NCBI GenBank assembly: GCA_964621165.1
Contig: CAZULC010000008.1
Span: 1-64,000, forward strand
Direction: 5' to 3'
DNA from: UMGS1696 sp964621165
Lineage (GTDB): Bacteria; Bacillota; Clostridia; Oscillospirales; CAG-272
Length of the DNA: 64,000 nt
Shown here: in pieces, positions 59,656 to 64,000 of the stretch
Numbering within the stretch: position 1 is the first letter of the stretch
Layout: each line of letters begins with the position of its first letter
Program-made: the position numbers and the translations under genes
The notes under the pieces: generated by a model
The model's input: the letters and a program-made list of their open reading frames with translations, nothing else
What the model was told of the DNA's origin: nothing
Database searches by the model: none

Positions 59656-62016
59656 ATGAACAGTAAAGTTTTATATACGCTTGAATTCAATAAAATTCTG
59701 GAGCTTCTCGCGGAAATTGCTCCCACTGACGGTTCGGCTGAGCTGGCGAGAAGACTTGTGCCGTCGTCGGATATCGAGAAAATCAAGCTTAACCAGCAGC
59801 ACACCACCGACGCGAAGACGCTAATAGGCATCAAGGGAATCCCAACTTTCGGAAAAATCAAGGACATCCGTCCCAGCGTGGAAAGAGCCGAAAAGGACGC
59901 GATTCTGTCTCTCAGAGAGCTGCTTGACTGCGCGTGTGTGTTCAGAACCGCACGGCTGCTTCTCGATTACGTGAGAGGGGAAAGAACTCCCCAGACTTCC
60001 CTTGGCGAGATTTTCGAGCGGCTCATACCCAACCGCAGTCTTGAGGAAAAAATCAACCGCTCCATTTTGGCCGACGATTTTGTAGCCGACGAGGCAAGTC
60101 CGCTTCTGGGCGAGATCCGGCGGAAAAAGCGTGCCACCGACAACAAAATCAAGGATTTGTTACAGAAATACACCTCAGGGCAGTCGAAGTATTTGCAGGA
60201 GAACATTGTTACAACTCGCGGCGGAAGATTTGTAATCCCGGTTAAAGCCGAATACCGCAACGAGGTCAAGGGCCTGATTCACGACACATCCCAGTCTGGC
60301 GCGACCCTGTTCATTGAACCCATGGCGGTGGTGGAGGCAAACAACGAGCTTCGGGAGCTTGAGAGCAAGGAAGAGCACGAAATCGAGCGGATTTTACGCG
60401 ACCTTTCTGCCGGAATCGCCGTGTCGGGGAACTCACTGATTCTCGACTACCTGAACATAACCGAGCTTGCGTTCATCTTCGCCTGCGCGGATTTGTCCTA
60501 CAAAATGAACGCCACTGCCCCAGAGATCATGGACAAGCCGGTGATTGAGATTATCAAGGGACGTCACCCGCTGCTGGACAAGGCTAAGGTTGTGCCGATT
60601 ACGGTGTCCCTCGGCGAGAGCTACAGGATGCTTGTGATCACGGGACCTAACACCGGCGGCAAGACTGTTACCTTAAAGACAATCGGACTGTTTACGCTTA
60701 TGGCGCAGGCGGGGCTTCACATTCCGGCGGACGACCACTCGAGAATCGGCGTATTTGACGAGGTGTTCTCGGACATCGGAGACGAGCAGTCAATCGAGCA
60801 GTCACTGTCCACCTTCTCCTCCCACATGAAGGGAATCGTCAACATTATAGACAAAATGACCGACCACTCCCTTGTGCTGTTCGACGAGCTTGGTGCGGGA
60901 ACCGATCCGGTTGAAGGCGCGGCTCTTGCTACGGCAATCCTTGAGGAAACACGGCTCACGGGAACACTCTGCGCCGCAACCACACATTACGCCGAGCTGA
61001 AAGCCTACGCAATCGAGACTGACGGTGTAATCAACGCCTCCTGCGAGTTTGACGTGAACACCTTAAAGCCCACCTACAGGCTCATAATCGGCACTCCCGG
61101 CAAATCCAACGCCTTTGCCATTTCCGAAAAGCTGGGGCTGTCCCCGACCATTGTAAAGCGGGCTGAAACCTTTGTGGACACAGGCTCCCGCAGCTTTGAA
61201 GCGGTTATCGAAAAGCTTGAAAAGTCCCGTATTGATTTGGAGCGGGAAAAAGCCGAAGCTGAGCGGTCCCGCCGTGAGTTTGAAGAAAACCGCAGGAAGA
61301 TGGAGTCGGAGCTTGAAAAGAAGCTTGCCAGTGCCGAAAAGGACGCGCAGAACATGAGAAAAAAAGCTCAGGAGCTGCTTGACGGCGCGAGAGCTACAAG
61401 TGAGTTTGTATTTGACAAGCTTGAGGAAGCGAAAAAGATGGAGGAGGCCGACAAAATCGCTGAGGCCAAGAAGAATGTGCGGGCGAAGGTCCATGCCTAC
61501 AGCGACCAGGTGAATCCCATCACGGATCACGTCGACGACGAGGATTATGTCCTGCCGAGACCCCTTAAAAAAGGCGACGCCGTACTCCACCGGAATCTGG
61601 GAACACAGGGAATCCTACTCGACGACCCGGATAAAAACGGCGGGGTCAACCTGCGCATGGGTTCGGTGAAGATGAAGGCAAACGTGAAGGATTTGAAGCT
61701 TGAGGAAGACGCGGAATCCGTGAAGAATCGCGATGAGAAGAAGCAGTCGTCCCTCAAAGCCCAGGTGAAGAAGAACTTCAAGCTCGAATGCGATGTCCGC
61801 GGAATGACCGGCGAGGAAGCGTGGTTCGTCGTGGACCAGTATATCGACGACGCGATAGTTGCGAAATTCCACACCGCGACAATCATCCACGGCAAGGGAA
61901 CGGGAGCCTTGAGGGCGGCTTTATGGAACAGATTCAAGACTGACAAGCGTGTGAAATCCTTCCGTGCGGGGGCTTACGGCGAAGGAGACTACGGCGTGAC
62001 CGTACTTGAGCTGTGA
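59656..62016 (+). CDS. mutS2: Endonuclease MutS2
   Basis: 786 residues. A MutS-like clamp/core region is followed by the ATPase domain with Walker A GPNTGGKTVTLKT, Walker B VLFDELGAGTDPVEGAALA and a long coiled coil (EKLEKSRIDLEREKAEAERSRREFEENRR; ~residues 515-630). The C-terminal Smr nuclease domain (LECDVRGMTGEEAWFVVDQYID ... IIHGKGTGALRAALW) closes the protein. MutS2 suppresses recombination and in Bacillus splits collided ribosomes with its Smr part. GAGG 7-9 nt before the ATG. Confidence 0.95.
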   Translation: MNSKVLYTLEFNKILELLAEIAPTDGSAELARRLVPSSDIEKIKLNQQHTTDAKTLIGIKGIPTFGKIKDIRPSVERAEKDAILSLRELLDCACVFRTARLLLDYVRGERTPQTSLGEIFERLIPNRSLEEKINRSILADDFVADEASPLLGEIRRKKRATDNKIKDLLQKYTSGQSKYLQENIVTTRGGRFVIPVKAEYRNEVKGLIHDTSQSGATLFIEPMAVVEANNELRELESKEEHEIERILRDLSAGIAVSGNSLILDYLNITELAFIFACADLSYKMNATAPEIMDKPVIEIIKGRHPLLDKAKVVPITVSLGESYRMLVITGPNTGGKTVTLKTIGLFTLMAQAGLHIPADDHSRIGVFDEVFSDIGDEQSIEQSLSTFSSHMKGIVNIIDKMTDHSLVLFDELGAGTDPVEGAALATAILEETRLTGTLCAATTHYAELKAYAIETDGVINASCEFDVNTLKPTYRLIIGTPGKSNAFAISEKLGLSPTIVKRAETFVDTGSRSFEAVIEKLEKSRIDLEREKAEAERSRREFEENRRKMESELEKKLASAEKDAQNMRKKAQELLDGARATSEFVFDKLEEAKKMEEADKIAEAKKNVRAKVHAYSDQVNPITDHVDDEDYVLPRPLKKGDAVLHRNLGTQGILLDDPDKNGGVNLRMGSVKMKANVKDLKLEEDAESVKNRDEKKQSSLKAQVKKNFKLECDVRGMTGEEAWFVVDQYIDDAIVAKFHTATIIHGKGTGALRAALWNRFKTDKRVKSFRAGAYGEGDYGVTVLEL

Positions 62017-62118
62017 ACGAAAAATTAACATCATGTAAAATTTTGCTGTAAAAGCTCGGTTTAAGGCGAAATTTGAAAAAAAATTTTTTCTTTTGCGCAT
62101 AAAATCTTACAATTTGGA

Positions 62119-62147
62119 TTGCAATATCAGAGAAAAAATGATATAAT
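62119..62147 (+). promoter_or_regulatory. Promoter upstream of the sugar isomerase/epimerase gene
   Basis: TTGCAA (62119-62124), 17-nt spacer, TATAAT (62142-62147) with an extended TGA before it. A ~110-nt AT-rich leader follows; the rest of the 248-base gap shows no other clear structure. Confidence 0.7.
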
Positions 62148-62264
62148 TATTATATTGAATAAATATAGGGTTGTACAATCGACTTTTATTGTGAAAAAAG
62201 AAAATATCAACAATAATAAAATATCATTAGATGATAATCTAAAACGAAAACGGAGTATACGCCA

Positions 62265-63131
62265 ATGGTAAAGTTTAAGTTAAGCGCATTTTCGGATGAA
62301 TATTCGTCGTCACTGGACGAGCAAATAGAAGGACTTATCACAAACAAAATCAGAATGACCGAACTGAGGGGCGTCGACGGAGTCAATGTGTCCGACCTCT
62401 CCCCTTCACAGGTGGCTGATGTTCACAAGAAGCTTGACTCCGCCGGAATCTCACTTTCCGCTGTCGGTTCGCCAATCGGTAAAATCAGAATAAACGACCC
62501 TATTGATTTACATATTGACAAGCTTAAAAACACCTGCGAGGTGGCTTTGACCTTAGGCTGCGACAAAATCCGCATGTTCTCCTTCTACATTCCCGACGGA
62601 AACTACGACGAATGCAGAAACGAGGTCATCGACAGAATGGGCGCAATGCTCGACGTGGCTGACGATTACGGTGTGACATTATGCCATGAGAACGAAAAGG
62701 GAATCTACGGCGATACTCCCGAAAGATGTCTCGATATTCTCGAGGAATTCGGCGGACGTCTTGGATGCGTGTTCGACCCTGCCAACTTCATTCAGTGCGG
62801 ATGCGAACCCTTCGAGCATTGCTACAACCTGCTGAAGTCCCACATCACCTATATGCACATTAAGGATGCTCTGTCAAACGGTTTCGTGGTTCCCGCCGGA
62901 ATGGGCAAGGGATGCATACCTGAACTTCTGGCAGTGATCAACCGTGAGTTCTCCGGCGAGTTCATCCTTACAATCGAACCGCACCTGAGAGTGTTCAGCG
63001 GACTTGAAAAACTGGAAGAGTCCGGAAACACAAGCGTAATCGGAAGCACCTACAAGACGTCCGAGGAAGCGTTCAGAACCGCAGCGGAATATCTGCGCTA
63101 CTGCATTCCGAAGACCGCACAGCTTGGCTGA
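62265..63131 (+). CDS. Sugar phosphate isomerase/epimerase (TIM-barrel AP endonuclease-2 family)
   Basis: 288 residues of the xylose-isomerase-like TIM barrel. Visible strands with likely metal ligands: LRGVDGVNVSDLSPSQVADVHK, CDKIRMFSFYIPDG, VTLCHENEKGIYGDTPERCLDIL (Glu), GCVFDPANFIQCG (Asp), YMHIKDALSNGFVVPAGMGKG (His) and FILTIEPHLRVF (Glu). Partnered with the rhamnulokinase gene 85 nt downstream, so a role in rhamnose or related deoxy-sugar use is likely. The substrate is not determined. GGAG lies 10 nt before the ATG. Confidence 0.82.
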   Translation: MVKFKLSAFSDEYSSSLDEQIEGLITNKIRMTELRGVDGVNVSDLSPSQVADVHKKLDSAGISLSAVGSPIGKIRINDPIDLHIDKLKNTCEVALTLGCDKIRMFSFYIPDGNYDECRNEVIDRMGAMLDVADDYGVTLCHENEKGIYGDTPERCLDILEEFGGRLGCVFDPANFIQCGCEPFEHCYNLLKSHITYMHIKDALSNGFVVPAGMGKGCIPELLAVINREFSGEFILTIEPHLRVFSGLEKLEESGNTSVIGSTYKTSEEAFRTAAEYLRYCIPKTAQLG

Positions 63132-63216
63132 GCTTGAGCGGATTTGTGAGAAAACCGCGTGATTTTATAAACCCCTTTGGGTCCAGACAATTTTTAGAAA
63201 TATAGGAGGCATGCTT

Positions 63217-64000
63217 ATGAAAGAAAAAAAGGTTCTGGCTGTAGACATAGGCGCGTCAAGCGGACGTGGCATTATCGGCTCATTCGACGGTGAAAAGCTG
63301 ACTCTTGACGAGATACACCGCTTTTCCAACGATCCGGTCAGCATGCCCGGAGGATTTTTCTGGGATGCTCCGAGACTTACCCACGAGGTGAAGCAGGCGG
63401 TTCTCAAAGCGTCCCACACAGGCGAAATTTCATCCATGGGAATCGACACATGGGGCGTGGACTACGGTTTTCTCGATAAAAGCGGTGCACTGCTGTCAAA
63501 TCCCTACCACTACAGGGACAGCCGCACCGTCGGAATTCAGGAATATGTCTTTGAAAAATACGCTCCAAAGAGTGAGATTTATTCAAAAACCGGCATTCAG
63601 TCGTTGAATTTCAACACACTGTACCAGCTGGCCGCCGATCTGCGGGACCGTGAGTGGATTGTCGACAACGCCGAGTGTCTGCTCCACATGCCCGACCTTT
63701 TGGCGTACTTTCTTACCGGTGTTAAGTCCAGCGAGTACACCATAGCGTCCACTGGAATGCTTCTTGACGCGGTTGACAGAAACTATTCGTGGGAGATAAT
63801 CGAGAAGTTCGGAATCCCCAGACGGCTGTTCTGCGACATTGTAGAGCCGGGAAGCGTATGCGGCAAGCTTACTTCATCTGTGGAAGAGGAAACCGGAAAC
63901 ACGGACCTCACCCTGATGAAAATAGCGTCCCACGACACGGCAAGCGCGGTTTTGTCCGTTCCCGCCGTAAAGAAGGACTTCCTCTATATTTCAAGCGGGA
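63217..64000 (+). CDS. rhaB: Rhamnulokinase, N-terminal part (runs off the window)
   Basis: At least 261 residues, open to the right edge. It is a FGGY-family sugar kinase. N-terminal phosphate loop VLAVDIGASSGRGIIGSFDG, then LTLDEIHRFSN, SMGIDTWGVDYGFLDKSG and NPYHYRDSRT, all typical of RhaB, which phosphorylates L-rhamnulose. MPDLLAYFLTGVKSSEYTIASTGMLLDA and IASHDTASAVLSVP (start of the second lobe) are also present. AGGAGG lies 8 nt before the ATG. With the upstream epimerase it suggests a rhamnose catabolic operon continuing beyond the window. Confidence 0.9.
   Translation, partial: MKEKKVLAVDIGASSGRGIIGSFDGEKLTLDEIHRFSNDPVSMPGGFFWDAPRLTHEVKQAVLKASHTGEISSMGIDTWGVDYGFLDKSGALLSNPYHYRDSRTVGIQEYVFEKYAPKSEIYSKTGIQSLNFNTLYQLAADLRDREWIVDNAECLLHMPDLLAYFLTGVKSSEYTIASTGMLLDAVDRNYSWEIIEKFGIPRRLFCDIVEPGSVCGKLTSSVEEETGNTDLTLMKIASHDTASAVLSVPAVKKDFLYISSG

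Noticed and set aside
1..64000. CRISPR array, prophage, transposon, defence island or secondary-metabolite cluster.
   Set aside because: No regular spacer-repeat array, integrase, transposase, phage structural gene, restriction enzyme or NRPS/PKS module can be found; the only multi-copy repeat is the short element at 1280 and 20979.

Overview
The window reads as part of the chromosome of a spore-forming Firmicute of class Clostridia, most like an uncultured gut Oscillospirales/Ruminococcaceae lineage. This placement is inferred from gene content: the complete spoIIIAA-AH operon, yabM-mazG-rqcP-yabP-yabQ-divIC, yqfC-yqfD-phoH-ybeY-era-recO, ylbJ and a CwlD-like amidase are all present. There are no rRNA or tRNA genes, CRISPR arrays, transposases or phage genes. 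Coding is dense, and many neighbours overlap by 1-8 bases.

Layout. 1-20 kb (+): the end of a RelA/SpoT enzyme, dtd, hemZ, a uridine kinase-like gene, the yabM-divIC locus, three secreted or surface proteins (a beta-lactamase-like lipoprotein with Glu/Thr/Pro-rich tails, an S-layer-homology protein, a CotH-kinase lipoprotein) and spoIIIAA-AH. 20-33 kb (-): an ABC-2 exporter, acyl-CoA ligase, hisS, a broken nucleoside phosphorylase, a GNAT gene, radA, a cwlD-like gene and an FtsX/MacB-type ABC transporter. 33-41 kb (-): one aromatic operon, aroF-tyrA-aroB-aroA-aroC-(broken GNAT)-aroE/aroK fusion-aroQ, preceded by a long leader. 41-52 kb: ppk2, recG (+), an esterase, aspS, a MazG-HAD fusion, a ruined serine hydrolase, a SpoU methyltransferase, prfB and ylbJ. 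52-64 kb (+): yqfC to recO, a broken MATE gene, mutS2, a sugar isomerase/epimerase and the start of a rhamnulokinase.

Main discoveries. (1) The aro operon leader encodes a 25-residue peptide with a run of Tyr and Phe codons, followed by mutually exclusive hairpins and a terminator. It looks like a textbook ribosome-mediated attenuator sensing Tyr/Phe. (2) A structured element of about 120-135 bp occurs twice (1280-1398 and, inverted, 20979-21113). Each copy begins within 6 nt of the upstream stop codon and lies sense to the next gene. (3) Accessory genes are decaying: five genes carry stops and/or frameshifts and a sixth has a premature amber codon in a repetitive tail, while housekeeping and sporulation genes are intact. 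(4) prfB lacks the usual programmed frameshift. (5) Two sigma-E-like promoters with the same 14-nt spacer precede yabP and spoIIIAA.

No wholly new multi-gene system such as a defence island or a biosynthetic cluster was seen. The most novel candidates are the two RNA-level elements.
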